DNA from: Peromyscus leucopus
Taxonomy: Eukaryota > Chordata > Mammalia > Rodentia > Cricetidae
Assembly (NCBI RefSeq): GCF_004664715.2
Contig: NC_051071.1
Span: 28,203,661-28,267,660, forward strand
Length of the DNA stretch: 64,000 nucleotides
Direction: 5' to 3'
Shown here: positions 32,296 to 43,479 of the stretch, one piece after another
Numbering within the stretch: position 1 is the stretch's first letter
Layout: the number at the start of each line of letters is the position of its first letter
Made by a program: the position numbers and the translations under genes
Notes under the pieces: generated by a model
What the model was told of the DNA's origin: nothing
Seen by the model: the letters and a program-made list of their open reading frames with translations, nothing else
Database searches by the model: none

Positions 32296-32532
32296 AGGTG
32301 GCATCATAATCAAGAAGAAATCTTGGCTGTACCCAGTCTCTAGAGCTAGGAAAACCTACACCTTCAGACCTGGAGGAGGCTTTTACCCAGGAATTCCAGG
32401 TATGGAGGAAAATTGCTGAACAGGTTGACATGTGAACAGGGTAGAATTCTTTAGTTCCTATTTCTCCTTACATCCCCGCCCCCCGCCCCACCCCTACTTT
32501 CTCTGCCAGTTCTCTTTTCCACTGTACCTTGG

Positions 32533-32893
32533 TGTCTTAGTTAAGGTTCTATTGCTGTGAAGAGACACCATGACCATGGGAAATCCTATAAAGGGAAACA
32601 TTTAATTGGGGTGGGTTACAGTTCAGAGGTTTTGTCCATCACCATGGTGGGACATGGCGGCACACAGGCAGACATAGTGCTGGAGAAGGAGCTGAGATCA
32701 CAGGCATCTTGATTCACAGGCAACAGAAAGTGAACTGACGATGGGCATAGCTTGAATAAAGAAGACCTCAAAGCCCACCTCAAGATTGACACACTTCCTC
32801 CAACAAGGCCACACCTACTCCAACAAAGCCACACCTCCTAATGGTGCCACTCCCTATGGGTTTATGGGGGCCAATTACATTCAAACTATCACA
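32533..32893 (-). mobile_element. MaLR LTR (MT group), complete
   Basis: Plus-strand edges TGTCTTAGTTAAGGTTCTAT and CATTCAAACTATCACA enclose GAAGAGACACCATGACCATG, AAACATTTAATTGGGGTGGG and CCTCCAACAAGGCCACACCT. This is a 361-bp LTR read backwards with TG...CA ends, among the better preserved MaLR copies in the window. Confidence 0.92.
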
Positions 32894-32929
32894 CCTAGGG
32901 TAATATTTTGTGATGAAATCCTGTAGTTA

Positions 32930-33140
32930 GGGTCTCCACCTCTTTTCTCCAGATGTGGGAACTTCAGCTCTCAGAGGCAAAATGATTTCCCAGAAGTATC
33001 AGCATGCTGTCCTGCAGTTCTACCATACTGCAAAGGAAATTGGAGCTCATGGAGGAGATGCTAAGTGGCTTGCCAATGGAAACCTAAAACCTGATCTTTT
33101 GACCTTGGTGTCACGTACTGCTCCACAGAGTAAGCAAAGC
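32930..33140 (-). mobile_element. Possible MIR relic
   Basis: TCTCCAGATGTGGGAACTTC with AGCTCTCAGAGGCAAAATG and GATGCTAAGTGGCTTGCCAA follow reversed MIR order weakly. The 89-codon frame from 32955 overlaps it and shows no domain. Confidence 0.3.
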
Positions 33141-33524
33141 AAATCATTTTGCAAAAGACGACACCTTCTAGGTGCTATGAATTATACAATAGCCTCATAT
33201 TACAAAGGATCCTCAAATGTTTAGAGAAGTGAAGGAATTGATAATGAGTGATGCATGAACCTCTGCCAGAGTCCAGGAATATAAAGGAGCCAGATTTTGA
33301 CAGGTTGAGTAATGCACAAAAGAGGGTAACAGTCACAACTCCTGTGGGGAGGAGAGGGGGTTGTGGTCAGGGATGATGCCTCAATGCCTTTGCTTTTGAG
33401 GCAGCTCATTTGAACAATGTTTGGATCAGTCTCTGGCTTTCAAGGTCTCACTTTGCTTTCAGCTTTAGATATCTTCCCCTGGCATAAAACATTGTTACCT
33501 ACAATTACAGTGAGGCACCCTGGG

Positions 33525-33650
33525 GTTATTCTAGTTGTATGACCTTGGGCAAATCTTCCAATCTCCCAAGTTCAATTTTCTTTTCAATAAAACAGAAGCA
33601 ATCAATACATCATAAGCTTGATGGGAAAATTAAACATTTTAAATGTCTAA
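33525..33650 (+). mobile_element. MIR SINE
   Basis: CTAGTTGTATGACCTTGGGC with AAATCTTCCAATCTCCCAAG is the MIR core phrase, followed by a decayed TTTTCTTTTCAATAAAACAG (the CTCATCTGTAAAATGG position) and GATGGGAAAATTAAA. Confidence 0.65.
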
Positions 33651-34243
33651 TATGAATTTAAGCTATCATACATGATGCATCAATTTTGATTCCCCTGGCT
33701 TCACATCAATTTTTCTACCCCTGCAATGTGCATAACATTTCAGTTGTTGAGCTCCCTAGGTAGTTGTTGGGGTTAAATTAGGTGATGTGTTTGCAGGCAA
33801 CTAAAAGATTCTAAACTGTTAGAGTACGTGTAAGGTTATAACAGTTACTCTTCTGCTATTATGTCTCCAAACACTGGACGTGAAAGTTGTTCACTAAAGC
33901 TTATTGAATAGAGTTCTATTAAATCAAACTCCCTTGTTTAAATTTTGGTATTTTCTTCCAACAAAGAAAAGCCCAAATTTGTTCTAAATCACAATAGTAC
34001 AGTTGTTAGCATTCATGATTTTGAGAAAGGAAGAAGCATAACTTAAATATCGATTTAAAGCTGCAACGCCAATTTATATGTAACAAATGGACACGATGAT
34101 CCATGAAAAACATATACTGCAGATTATCTGTAGAGTGACCACTTACCAAATACAAATCATCATGCAGTCAAGCATAAAGAATAGATTCATTTCCAAGACA
34201 GGCCATTTTCAATTTTTTTAAAAGAAAATACATAGGAAAACCC

Positions 34244-34300
<57 letters not shown>

Positions 34301-34308
34301 TGTGTGTA
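34244..34308. repeat. (TG)n microsatellite
   Basis: About 32 TG units, interrupted once by TATG near 34293. Confidence 0.97.
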
Positions 34309-34314
34309 GGGATA

Positions 34315-34625
34315 GGCACTTGTATGTGCAGGTGGGCATGGTTAGAGATGAGAGAGAGATACTGGGTGCCCTGCTCTATCCCTCCCCTCTACTACACTGA
34401 GGTGGTCTATCACTGAGTGTGGAGCCCACTGTCTTTTGGCTAGGCTCTCTGATCAGAAAGTTCCAGTTGATCCTTCTAGCTCCACCCTCTTCTCCTAGCA
34501 CTGGGTCACAATGAGCCCAGCAAAAGTCAGCATTCATATAGGTTCTGGGATGTCTTAATTCAGGTTCACATTCAGGCCCACATGCACATGCAGCAAGAGC
34601 TTTTACCCATTGCCCCACATCTTCA
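34315..34625 (-). mobile_element. Composite B1/B2-type SINE
   Basis: ACTGGGTGCCCTGCTCTATC, TGGCTAGGCTCTCTGATCAG, then AATTCAGGTTCACATTCAGG, CAGCAAGAGCTTTTACCCAT and a reversed head CCACATCTTCAGCCC. It matches the order of a rodent composite with a B2-like head and a B1-like middle, reversed. The TG array just upstream is its tail. Confidence 0.6.
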
Positions 34626-34629
34626 GCCC

Positions 34630-37600
34630 AGGGAACCTCCTCTGAATATATTCCGGATGGTGATAATGGGATGGACCATGTGAGTCTGAGGTACACATTT
34701 CTAATCATTCCACTCTAAAAGAGAACATTGTTTCAAGGAAAATTGAACAGCTCTCAAACAATCAAAGCAGCAAGAAAGTAGATAAAGGCACAGTGGGAGG
34801 TCCTTAGAACTCAGCTTTAATAGCAGGATGCTAGAAGAAAGTCTGATGAATATTTAGAATTTTCTGAAGCATTTCTTAGCTGTCTAGATGATGTTTCTGG
34901 TTCACACATTAAGGTTCCTTAGCCTGATCCTTGCATATAAACATTAGGTTATGATCAGGAAGGACTTCTGGGTAATACCTCAAGTCAGCCTTATGCTAAA
35001 AATGATGTATAATTTCAATTCTCATTTAATAACTGAGAAAACTACATCTCAGGTAAGGATGCTTACACGATAGATTAGTAGTTCAGATTTTTCAGTTCCC
35101 CAGTTTATTGTCTTTGAAATCCATGAAGCAGCTAGTTTCCACAGTGCTGGAACATAATAGGCATACTGCTGGAAGGAAAAGATGTCATGGTGTCATGGAT
35201 CTCAGATCTCATCTAGATATGAACCTCCAAAACCTATAAGAAGGACTAGCCTCACAAGTTATACACACTGCTGTAATAGTGGCACAGATGTTATGAGAAT
35301 AACAACCACTTTATACTTGGTTCTCACTGAATCTAACTAAGGCCTATCCCATGAGATGAAACCAGTTTCTGGAATGGTTAACTGGGTGGGCCAAGAGCAT
35401 GTGGCTAGATAGATCATAGGCCTCAGAGGAGAACGAACCTATTACTAATATTCTCTCAAATAGACATAGTATTAAAATGAGTTCTAATGACTTATTGCTA
35501 TACTCACATATATCAGTGCATCTCTCAACGTTGATCAGGGAAGCTTCTTCTTGTAGTAGATGGCAATTAGTACAGAGAGTCAGTCTCATCTGGTCAATGT
35601 TCAGAGGATAAAAGATTGTGCTCAGCCCAAAGTGGAAAACACATATCACACTCTTCCCATCAAAGCTCCAGGAACTACAGAAGAGGGAGTGGAAAGGCTT
35701 AAGAACCAAAGATGGAGTTTCACATCAAGAAAACAGTATTTCCAGGATACAGCAGGGCAGTTGCACATATAAATGCACAGACAGTGACAGTATGCACAAT
35801 ACCTGTGCAAAACCTAGAATGGAGAAGGCTAGGTTTGTGTGCATGCAGAGCTGGTTGCTGATGCATAAGAGAAAAAGAAAAGATATAGGCAGAGATAGAC
35901 CATGCCCAAGGGGTGCCTCGTACCTATTCCTTGTGATCTTGCTTCCATGTGGCCTTGGACCTCTTAATGGGCTTAGCTAGTTGTTTTATCGAATGAATCA
36001 ATATGATGGTTAACTTAACACAGTATGCAGCACATAAACCAGTACTGCAATGGCATGACCTTGCCTTCCCACCCGCCCCATTTAATGCAGAGTTCTGAAT
36101 CCCTGTTTAGCCTCCCCCAGCTCCCCACAGGGACCCACAGTAAGATCCTCTCACCTCCCTTGGTGAACAGGACATAAAACTCAACCATTTGTGAGTAGAT
36201 GAAAGAGAGGCTCGCACTCCCAAACCAATGAAAACACAGAAAGTCACGGTGTTTGTTCTTTGGAGCACAGGGTGAAGCTTGATCTTTAAATACAAGCTTT
36301 TTTTTCCAGTTAGAAACATATCCAGATAGGATGAAAGCTGATATTTTTTAGCATGAAGGACTAGATCAAGCCTTAAACATGTGTACTGAAAAGAAAGAGA
36401 AATAAAAGGCTCTCAGGCACTGTGGGGACCTTTGGCACAAGATAAATATATACATTAATTTCAGCTCCTGTATGCTTTTTATTGAGGTGACAAGCTGTAG
36501 GTAACAGTCCACAAGGCAAATGTAGGAGCTTCCTGAGTTGAGTAATAATATCACGCTGTGAGCATGAAAGCCATTTGATTGTCCTCTATAATGATGAAAG
36601 AGGTCATACAGCCAGGGGTATCCCCCAGAGAGTCACTGAGAATATAAGACATGGGGAAGATTGTCAGGATGCTGGGGATTGCCTTAAGGTGAAACGTAGG
36701 CAGAGCCCACTTGTTCATTCTGCTAGGTGCTTCTATTGACCACACTATGGGCATGATGCTCATGGATCTTCTGTTCTGCAGTTAGACAAGACCTCCAGAG
36801 GAGATAGCTTGGTTGCATCCTCACACTCAATTGGTAATTCCTCTGATAGCACAGAGTAGGGAAGAAATGATTCCTTCTATGCTGAAATTACAAAACATAC
36901 AAGAAATAGAAACAAAAACGAGAACAAAAAGCTAGATACCTATAATTTGGCAGTTTATAATCTGGTACAAAGTATCGGTTTTACCTATTGAGCAATGCAG
37001 ACTTTGGCATCAGAGAAACTTGAGTCCAATTCTATTCTTGTTTTCTACTAATTCCCTGCACAGAACATAGTGCTGCCAAGAAAGGCAAAACTTGCCGCCA
37101 AACGGTCTCTGTGAAGAGGTATGAAGAAATAAGTAGCAGAATTGAAGAATTAAGAAAGCCTGTCACATATAAGGTGCAGCACATGTGATCTTACACTTCT
37201 GTGTGGTGATATGGGACACAGGGAGGTGATCTTCATCACAACTATGGCCAATGTGTCTCCTGTGTATCCTCTGTATCTAGCACGGCCAGCCAAGAGAAGC
37301 TTTGGAGGCAGGGGAGAGAAGCATTCTGATCATTAGTAAGATCTTGCTAGGAGAGGGAAAGATGGAAAATCTGCATTACCCATAGCCGCCCAAATACTAT
37401 CCTCCCTACCTCTTTCTCCTTTCTTTCTCTGTTCTCCAAGGGTCTTCTCAAAGTCATTGATTTCAGGAGGGACTCTGCTTCAAATTAGTCTGCAAAGGTT
37501 GCTCCATCTATGTGGCTCTCCAAATGACATCTCATCACTGTTGTTTTTTTGCCATGATTAATTTTTTGTTCATGCATTTAGCAGTTTATAATAATGCCAC

Positions 37601-37640
37601 ACTGCTTCTATATGTTCATTTTTGTATTACGCCTTTTATT
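34630..37640. other. 3-kb unique non-coding block
   Basis: No gene is supported. 34990-35060 (TTTAATAACTGAGAAAACTA) may be a reversed MIR fragment. Frames of 110-121 codons at 34376-34708, 35344-35709 and 35618-35980 have no recognised protein features and overlap on opposite strands. Confidence 0.35.
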
Positions 37641-37644
37641 TTTC

Positions 37645-37850
37645 CAGCATTAGTGATGTAAGATTGACAAATAAAAATTGACTGTACTTAAGAAATAGAC
37701 ATACTTTGATATATGGATACACTGTGAAATTATTGCCACAATCAAGCTAATTAACATATCCATCATTTCACATGGTTACTTGCTTTTTCTAATGAGAACA
37801 CTTGAGATTTACTCTCTTAGCAAACTTCAGGAATATAATACATTAGCTAT
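37645..37850 (+). mobile_element. Ancient L1M-type 3' UTR fragment
   Basis: GATATATGGATACACTGTGA, AGCTAATTAACATATCCATC with ATTTCACATGGTTACTTG, GAGAACACTTGAGATTTACT and CTCTTAGCAAACTTCAGGAA are well-known phrases of an old mammalian L1 3' end shared with primates. Confidence 0.75.
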
Positions 37851-37854
37851 ACAC

Positions 37855-38700
37855 AAGCAGCACCAGTAGAAGACACAGAATTTTGCTGGCCCTTTAGACA
37901 TCCTAGTGTCCTCTCTCTAATGACATGCCTCTGGTGGCTCAGTCCTAGGGGTGTTTTGTAGACTCAACCTCAGTCAAATCACTCCTCTGCTGATTCTTTC
38001 CCATAATTTATGGCTGTTTTAGTATTTTACTTCAAGCAAGTGTGCATTACTGACTTATTGAATAACATAATACTCATTATGCTTGTTAATATAACTATGA
38101 ATAGGAACAATACTGTTGCCATTAGTAGCCACTCATGCTCCTTTTTATGTCTTACCTGCCCAAATATAAACTCCATCATTTTCCCTCTCCAATTAGTCCC
38201 CAGATGTAATATGATTTCAAAAAATAATTAATGGATGCAGGAATGAATGATTGGAAATACCAAGATTGCTCCGTGGATTGCTGCCTTTTTTTGTTGTTGT
38301 TGTTTATTTTATAAAATCACATAAAATCTCAGCTCCCAAACACAGGTAACCTCTGAAACCTCCCTGCCTTCAGGCTCTGCAGAGGTGAGGAGGTCTCTTT
38401 CCTTATGAATTCTACTGTGTTAAGTACCTGTTCAAGGCATATACGTGGGTGATACAAGCAGCCAATGGCATCTGATGCCGGTTGAGGACTGGGTCCCCTG
38501 AAAATCTTTCCATGTCTGCTGTAGAAATCATTGCTCAGTTGGACAGTACCTATGACAACCCTCTCTTCTAGGGTCAGTCTGCACTAGGCTCAAGGGTGTA
38601 AATGGGGAAATATTTCCAATAACACTGACCATTTCAAACACTTTGCATTATATCATATGAATTTTAGGATTATCTACTTCTCCAGCATTATTTTCTTCAT
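37855..38700. other. Non-coding block, nothing firm
   Basis: No gene. A TTTGTTGTTGTTGTTTATTT run at about 38288-38310. 38630-38700 might be a MIR piece but is too short to call. Confidence 0.35.
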
Positions 38701-38704
38701 TAAA

Positions 38705-38861
38705 GGTGGGCAGTGGTGATGCACACCTTTAACCTCAGCACTTGGGAGGCAGGTGATCTCTGAGTTCAAGGCCAGCCTGGTCTACAGAGCAAGTTCCAGG
38801 ATGGCCAGGGCTACACAGAGAAACCCTGTCACACAAAAACAAAACAAAACAACAACAAAAA
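38705..38861 (+). mobile_element. B1 SINE
   Basis: GGTGGGCAGTGGTGATGCAC, CAGCACTTGGGAGGCAGGTG, GAGTTCAAGGCCAGCCTGGT, CTACAGAGCAAGTTCCAGGA and CTACACAGAGAAACCCTGTC with a CAAAACAAAACAACAAC tail. A few bases are lost after GGAGGCAG. No target duplication was identified. Confidence 0.95.
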
Positions 38862-38964
38862 TGTGAACCTGAGCTCCAGAAAAAATGGAGTCCTGTGAGA
38901 TCTTCACATATGGTTTCTAGATAATTATTTTTGCATCATATTACATTGCTCCTCTTCAGTGTTT

Positions 38965-39318
38965 TGTGTTTCTTATTATGCATGTGTGTGTGTACATGTG
39001 CACATGGGTGTGCAAATATGTGCAGAAGTCTGTGAGTCTGTGGATGCAATAGGTGCACTTATGTGTGAAGGACAGAGGTCAACTGTGGATGTCATACTCA
39101 GGAGCTGCCTGCCTTGGTTTTATTATTATTACTTGTCATATGACTCTCCAATTAGGCTAGGCTGGCTGGCAATGAGTCCTAGGGATTCTTTTGTCCACCT
39201 CCCCAGAGCCAGGATTACAAGTCTGTACCACCATGCCCAATTTTATTTATCATGGGTTCTGGGAATGAAACCCAGATCCTTATGCTTGCATAATGAGCAC
39301 TTTATCAAGCCATCTCCT
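38965..39318 (-). mobile_element. Composite B1/B2-type SINE, fullest copy
   Basis: ATGTGTGTGTGTACATGTGC, GACAGAGGTCAACTGTGGAT, GTCATACTCAGGAGCTGCCT, CCAATTAGGCTAGGCTGGCT, CAGGATTACAAGTCTGTACC and CATGGGTTCTGGGAATGAAA lead to the reversed head GCATAATGAGCACTTTATCA with AGCCATCTCCTCAC. All blocks of the composite are present. Confidence 0.7.
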
Positions 39319-39324
39319 CACACT

Positions 39325-41155
39325 GAAAATTTATAAGCATCTAGAACCCCAAGATTACATCTTGTTGATCTTATATCTACGGTTGTCACCATAGTAGCCA
39401 CCAAAACCCTCAAGTGTTCTAGGTATGTAAACAAAATAGCAATGATGCACATTCTAGTCCTATGTGGCTGGAGAGAAAACACCAGTCTTGTTAAGTTTGT
39501 CATACAATAAAAAATGGTTTCAAACTGACCTTTTGAGAATCAGACACTAAACTTCCATGAATGATCCCTTTAAAGTATAAAACCAAAGTGTCAATGTTCC
39601 TAGTTGACCATCAGCCTCCTGTTGGTCGTTTCTGTCTGTTTCCCTTTCTTCAACATCAATACTTGTTACAACAAGAAAACCAAGCAGGAGAAGATCTATA
39701 GCTCAACAGGGTGGACTAAGCGGTGCTTTCCACTTTAAGACAAAGAGTGAAAGCAAAGCATTCAATATTGACTCTCTATCGGCTCATCTGTTTCTAACAG
39801 ACCATCAGGGTGACAGATACAAAAACAGTTGACCATGAACAACACCTCCTGCTGTCTGAGAAAGATGCCTCTGTGCATGTCTTTGTTCAGAAATAGACAG
39901 GAGTGTGACATGAGCACATTTTTTCACAAGTTCAGTGCAACACAGCAGATCAAGAGCTTTCAAACAGGCTCAGCACACACTTGTGTTTACTTTGAAGGAT
40001 AGAAAAAGGCCCAGCGCTTCATTAGCTGTATGATGTGAGGATGCATTGAAAAGGCCCATGAAAAAAGTGAAGGCACAAACTGTGTGGATCGAAACATGTT
40101 AACAAAATCATGGCAAAAATTAGAGAGATGATGTCAGGGGCAGAAACTGATGGCATGTGTTGCAACATGTTGGAAATCATTGGCTTCTTTGCTCAGATAC
40201 TGTAGATATCAACCATGAGACAAAAAAAATGACCAGAGTTTTCTAAGGCTACATGGAAAGAAACATAGATTAGAACTCAGGAACCCAAATTATTCCTGGT
40301 CCAATACTATGTCTGGTAGGCACAGTATTCATGAATACTAAGGAATTCTTTCAAGGACTGCTAGTTTGGACAGCCACTTTCTGAGAACTGAATCCTATTC
40401 TCATTATTCTTCAGGCCATTTCTTTCCAAATTATCCTTCTTCCATGGATCTAAGTAGTGAAGATATTTTAGGTCATAGGTGAAATGGAATCAACCTTGTG
40501 TGTTCAATTCTGAAAATAAATGGGAAGAGCAAGGGCTAAGGATCAGAATACCAACAGTGTGAAATACATTTGCACAGAGGTCAAAAGCAGCCTTGGTTCC
40601 TTGAGGAGGTATGTGCCTTTGTTGGAAAGGCTCAAAATCACATTGTATTTAAAGAGTTTATATAGTATTCATGACATGTCCACTTGAGTAATTGTACTTA
40701 TATGTAATAAACAATTATGTTTAGTGGCAATGTTTGCAGAGGGAATTAGCATCTTTCTGGGTTTGTATTTTAATACCTGGTAAAAGGATCATGAGATGAT
40801 TACACATAATTCTTTTTTCTATTCTCATTTTTCCCTAAAGGTGAGCATTGTGATAAACTGAAAATCACAAATCCATGTTGTGGCTCTTACCCCGTCAATC
40901 AGTGAACTGTGAGTGAATGAGAAGTGAACTCATTACTCCCACTTCTCTCAGATTCTGCTTGTGAAACAGAGGTGATGACATTTCTTCTTCACTCATCCAT
41001 GTCAGTCTGAACTTAGTGGTTGCATAAAATATCTAAGTGTAGACTTGAACTCTTAGCTGAGGAACCATTCACTCTTTTACGTAGTCTCTAAGGTATAGTT
41101 ATATATAGGATGCTCTATACTTGTGGGACTTACAAACAAGTGAATGATCCAGGTA
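39325..41155. other. Unique non-coding block
   Basis: No gene or confident repeat. 41160-41420 has AGAGGCTTCCTGAAAGGAGA and AGAAGGAACAGCCCCGGG, resembling an old mammalian interspersed repeat whose family I cannot name. Confidence 0.35.
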
Positions 41156-41611
41156 CCGCTTGAGATCTGATCAGGATGTGAGAAGTCCCAGAGGGAAACG
41201 TGGTTGAGGAATTCTACAGGCTAGAAGAGGCTTCCTGAAAGGAGAGACATGTATGAAAACACTCAGAGGATGAGTGGAAGCAGTTAGTTGAACAGAAATT
41301 TGGGGTCACAGGAGAAGGAACAGCCCCGGGTGGAAAATGTTTGGTAAACACAGAAGCAAGATAGCATGCATTGGTCCAGGGAATGGAAGGATATTTGGTC
41401 CAGTTGCATGACAGATTTTAAAGTGAGAAACCACACAGCTGCTACCTGTGCTCCTAAGCCATCTCAGTTTAGAATATAGAAATCTTGGAGTATTTTAAAC
41501 ACATATGCATTGTGTCTATCTTTGGGAACCACATGTTAACTAATCTGAGAACTTAAAAGCTGAGTCAGGAGCAATGTGTCTGACAAATAGTCATCCAAGA
41601 TCATTGATGGG

Positions 41612-41997
41612 TGATGTCGCTCTATATGCTGTGAATGTGTTGCTCTGATTGGTTGATAAATAAAATGCTGATTGGCCAGTAGCCAGGCAGGAAGTACAGG
41701 TCGGATAAGCAGACAAGGAGAATTCTGGGAAGGCTGAGTGAGGAGACACCAGCCTGCTGTCCAGGGAGCAGCATGTAATGACATACAGGTAAAGCCATGG
41801 AACACGTGGCAACATAGAGATTAACAGAAATGGGCTAAGTTTAAGTGTAAGAGCTAGTTAGTGGTAGGCCTGAGCTAATGGCTGAGCAGTTTTAATTAAT
41901 ATAAGCCTCTGTGTGTTTACTTGGGTTGGAGTGGATGCAGACTGGGTGGGACACAGGAACACTTCAGTTACAGATTATTATTTTTTCTACCCTAACA
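41612..41997 (+). mobile_element. Rodent LTR, probably solo
   Basis: Starts TGATGTCGCTCTATATGCTG and ends TTTCTACCCTAACA, so TG...CA over 386 bp. Interior words GTTGCTCTGATTGGTTGATA, AATGCTGATTGGCCAGTAGC, CAGGCAGGAAGTACAGG and TTAATTAATATAAGCCTCTG match a common rodent LTR I know from memory. CCAAT-type boxes (GATTGG) occur twice. No matching target duplication was found. No internal viral sequence adjoins it. Confidence 0.7.
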
Positions 41998-41999
41998 GG

Positions 42000-42539
42000 A
42001 GCACCTTCAGCTCTTTTTGTCCGTGTTTTGATAGTTTTGTGAAAAGTTTCAACTACCCCAATGCCTATGGCATTAGTCTGCCTTCAATAGCAAGCATCTG
42101 AGGACATTGTGTTGGGAGGTGAAGGTGAAGTATCAAAGCTGTTATTCAGGAACTAAAAACACCTTTTTGGTAAAAAGTTTTATGGCCACCTTTAACTTTT
42201 TTCTTTGATTTCCAGCTGCTATGCAGAATGCTAGAGGGACACCAGAGAGCACATTGCTCTGGCTCTTCATGGTGGCTGAGCAGACCACATCATCTTTCCT
42301 TCTGGTTCAGGTTAATACAGTCTTTAACCTGTGAGGATAATTCTACTGGAGTTGGAAAACACAGAAGATGAGAAAATAGTGTGGATAACAGTTGCAGCTT
42401 TCTGAGTCTCAGTTCTCTGAGTTTTCACTAAGAAAATATGTGGGCCAATTTTCCCACTGAAGAATGACTGTATTCTTCCCAGAAGGTTCTATTCCATAGG
42501 CACTAAACACCAGGAAGTCCAATACTCTAGGCCCTTTCT
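42000..42539. other. Non-coding block, nothing recognised
   Basis: No gene or confident repeat in this stretch or in 42700-42990 beyond the CT-rich tract. Confidence 0.4.
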
Positions 42540-42697
42540 GCTCTCTGTGTGTTTCTGTGTCTGTCTGTCTGCCTGCCTCTCTCTCTGTCTATGTGTCTTT
42601 GTTTGCCTGCCTCTCTCTCATACACACTCTCTCTCTCTCTGTGTCTCTGTCTCTGCCTCTATCCTTCTGTCTGTCTCTGTCTCTCTCTTTCCTTCTA
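42540..42697. repeat. CT-rich low-complexity tract
   Basis: Mixed CTGT, CTGC and CTCT units for about 158 bp. The 117-codon frame here is made of Ser/Leu repeats and is not a gene. Confidence 0.9.
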
Positions 42698-42991
42698 AGT
42701 GGGAATGACGGGGTTTTTCCATTGACACCATTGAGGGTTTATGGGGGAAATGATGGCACATCTACCTCAGTTTGGTTTCTTGCTCCTCTCTTATCAGTGA
42801 GAGGTCCACTGGTTGCCTTGTTTTCTATCCTACAGTACATCTTACAGTATCTCTTGATCATTCCTGAGGTGATCCATGGGTCCATTCCTTCCTCCCTCTC
42901 ATTTTCTTGAGTGAATTTTTGCTATCCTTGCAGAGAACCTTCTTTCGTGTTTTTCAGGTACAGCTGCTTCTGCCATGTTCAGAGAAGCTAC

Positions 42992-43477
42992 TCTAACATG
43001 AATTTTAAAAGGTCTTATTAATAAAAACAAGCCTAGAGCCAGATATTGGGGTGAACACTGAAGGATCAGAGAGACAGAACAAGCCACAGCTACCTCACCT
43101 CGCCAACTTCTCAGCTGATCTTGTTTCCTCAAACTGGAAGCCTCTGTGTCCTCATTCAAATAGATCTCAACTGGACTGCTGCTAAAAGCCTAAAAGCTTA
43201 ACCAGACTAGTTTCTTGTCCTCACACCTTATCTACCTTTCTGCTTCCTACTATCACTTCCTGGGATTAAAGGTATGTGTCACCATGCCTGGCTGTTTCCA
43301 GTGTGGCTTTGAACTCACAGAGATCTGGATGGATCTCAGCCTCCAGAAATGCTAGGATTAAAGGTGTGTGTGCCACCATTTTCTGGCCTCTATGTCTATC
43401 TAGCGGCTGTTCTGTTCTCTGACCCCAGATAAGTTTATTAAGGTGCACAATATATTGGGGGACACAATATCACCACA
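42992..43477 (-). mobile_element. Solo ERV LTR containing B1-derived segments, copy 2
   Basis: A 486-bp relative of 15744-16232. On the minus strand it starts TGTGGTGATATTGTG and ends CATGTTAGA (final CA changed to GA). Flanks AGCTAC (42986-42991) and AACTAC (43478-43483) agree at five of six bases. It keeps the AATAAACTTATCTGGGGTCA block, both B1-like segments, and TATTAATAAGACC before the end. The TATA-like box is decayed here (AAGGTAGATAAGG). Confidence 0.85.
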
Positions 43478-43479
43478 AA

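Noticed and set aside
42557..42910. 117-codon frame rich in Ser and Leu
   Set aside because: It arises from a CT-rich tract and has no domain.
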